6,001 nucleotides of DNA. Source: Chitinophaga pinensis. Lineage in GTDB: Bacteria; Bacteroidota; Bacteroidia; Chitinophagales; Chitinophagaceae. Both the position numbers and the translations under genes were made by a program. The stretch is taken from positions 1 to 6,001 of the forward strand of contig CAMBGO010000146.1 of the NCBI GenBank assembly GCA_945866165.1, read 5' to 3'. Shown one piece after another: positions 4,836 to 6,001 of the stretch (positions within the stretch are counted from its first letter, which is position 1; each line of letters begins with the position of its first letter). Below the pieces are notes generated by a model that saw nothing but the letters and a program-made list of their open reading frames with translations, did no database searches and was not told the origin of the DNA.

Positions 4836-6001
4836 TTAAGATAACATGCTAATGGCCTTTTGTAAGGCTGAGATGAATGAATCAATTTCTTCTATGGTAT
4901 TGTATGCTGCGAATGAGGCCCTTGTTGTACCTACAATACCAAGTCGTTTCATTAATGGTTGCGCGCAATGGTGTCCAGTTCTTAAAGCAATACCTTGATT
5001 GTCTAACAAGACTGCCAAATCTTGAGGATGTATACCATCTACCACAAATGAAATTACACTTACCTTATTCGATACATCACCTATGATTTTAACTCCTTGT
5101 ATTGATTTTAATTTTTTTGTAGCGTATTGTGTTAGGTTGTCTTCATGAATTCGCATGATTTCTTTACCATTTTCCTTAAAGAACTCTATGGCAGCTTTCA
5201 ATGCAATTACGTCAGCTATGTTTGGTGTGCCTGCCTCAAATTTGAAAGGAAGTTCGTTATAAGTTGTTTTTTCAAAACTTACTTCTTTGATCATTTCTCC
5301 TCCACCTTGATATGGGGGCATTGCTTCAAGCAAATGTCTTTTCCCATATAATATACCAACTCCAGTAGGTCCATAAATTTTGTGGCCAGAAAACACAAAG
5401 AAGTCGCAATCTAATTTTATTACATTAATATCAAGGTGAACTGCAGATTGAGCACCATCAAGTAATACCAATGTATTGTTTGCATGAGCCTTGCTAATAA
5501 TTTCTTCGACTGGATTGATAACTCCCAAAGCATTTGAAACATGTATGATGGAGACGATTTTTGTTTTTGGCGTTAGCATCTTTTCAAATGCTTGCATATC
5601 GATTGTGCCTTCCTCATCAACGGGAATAATTTTTATTATTGCGCCTTTTCTTTCAGCAACCATTTGCCAAGGGACGATATTGGAATGATGTTCAAGTGTA
5701 GAAAGTATTATTTCATCTCCGAGATTCAAGTTGGCATTGCCCCAAGCTGATGCAATCAGGTTGATACCATCAGTAGTCCCTTTGGTAAATATAATTTCTT
5801 CCTTATGTGCAGCTTTGATGAATTCTTGAACTGCTTCTCTGCTGGTTTCATAAGCTGCTGTTGCCTCATCTGCTAGCGTATGCAATCCCCTGTGGATATT
5901 AGCATTATTTTCGTTGTAATAATTTGTTATTGCATCAATTACAGCAATTGGTTTTTGTGAAGTTGCTGCATTGTCGAAATAAACAAGGTGTTTCCCTTTG
6001 A
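4836..6001 (-). CDS. sufS: SufS cysteine desulfurase (5' end outside the window)
   Basis: This PLP-dependent group II cysteine desulfurase (aminotransferase class V) converts cysteine to alanine and forms an enzyme persulfide for the SUF Fe-S pathway. The frame stays open to the window edge. The last complete codons read YFDNAATSQKP and then NIHRGLHTLAD, the conserved SufS N-terminal region, so the TTG at 5883-5885 is not the start. About 387 residues are visible, and roughly 20-25 are missing. PLP-site features are HHSN (codons at about 5675-5690), LDGAQ and the Schiff-base Lys in SGHKIYGPTG (codon 5379-5381). The catalytic Cys is in RTGHHCAQPL (codon 4965-4967). The short loop around this Cys fits the SufS type, which needs SufE, encoded next. 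sufB/C/D are expected upstream, beyond 6001, by analogy with other suf operons. Confidence 0.96.
   Translation of the reverse strand, partial: KGKHLVYFDNAATSQKPIAVIDAITNYYNENNANIHRGLHTLADEATAAYETSREAVQEFIKAAHKEEIIFTKGTTDGINLIASAWGNANLNLGDEIILSTLEHHSNIVPWQMVAERKGAIIKIIPVDEEGTIDMQAFEKMLTPKTKIVSIIHVSNALGVINPVEEIISKAHANNTLVLLDGAQSAVHLDINVIKLDCDFFVFSGHKIYGPTGVGILYGKRHLLEAMPPYQGGGEMIKEVSFEKTTYNELPFKFEAGTPNIADVIALKAAIEFFKENGKEIMRIHEDNLTQYATKKLKSIQGVKIIGDVSNKVSVISFVVDGIHPQDLAVLLDNQGIALRTGHHCAQPLMKRLGIVGTTRASFAAYNTIEEIDSFISALQKAISMLS

Noticed and set aside
5491..5688. Plus-strand frame opposite sufS
   Set aside because: It lies wholly antisense to a well-supported enzyme gene and shows no independent features.

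Overview
The window looks like chromosomal DNA from a member of the Bacteroidota, probably an environmental or uncultured one. The evidence is an AT-rich composition, no obvious Shine-Dalgarno sequences, a match to the Bacteroidota -7 promoter element (TAnnTTTG) directly upstream of the tRNA, a sufS-sufE-DUF59 gene order, and a small RRM protein with a glycine-rich tail. This placement is inference; no marker gene fixes the genus.

Layout. Positions 1-120 hold no gene, only an array of 7-bp repeats. On the minus strand follow a VUT/YhhQ-type queuosine-precursor transporter (121-894) and an MgtC/SapB-type membrane protein (1081-1545). The latter is interrupted by one in-frame amber codon exactly where the family normally has Trp. 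Divergent from it on the plus strand are a single-RRM RNA-binding protein (1665-1961) and a phytanoyl-CoA dioxygenase-like Fe(II)/2-oxoglutarate oxygenase (1983-2804). Next come tRNA-Ala(GGC) at 2841-2913 with a terminator, a 56-bp double-palindrome element, and a second, diverged copy of the tRNA 3' end plus terminator (3017-3083). A very AT-rich SAM-dependent methyltransferase (3088-3810, minus) converges on these. The right third is the tail of a minus-strand suf operon: sufS (running off the window at 6001), sufE starting on the base after the sufS stop, and a DUF59/MIP18-family SUF-associated gene. SufS and SufE mobilise sulfur from cysteine for Fe-S assembly, and the DUF59 protein probably helps assemble or deliver clusters.

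The non-coding structure is the most interesting part. Four arrays of a degenerate heptamer (consensus TCTGAYN) with an exact 7-bp period lie at 63-118, 899-940, 997-1087 and 4335-4369. They flank the transporter, overlap the mgtC-like stop codon and sit inside the suf operon. The duplicated tRNA-tail/terminator shows a compensatory base-pair change in the stem and keeps a GNRA tetraloop, so the structure appears to have been under selection after duplication. I see no complete new defence or mobile system. The candidates for undescribed biology are the heptamer arrays and the tRNA-tail/palindrome cassette.
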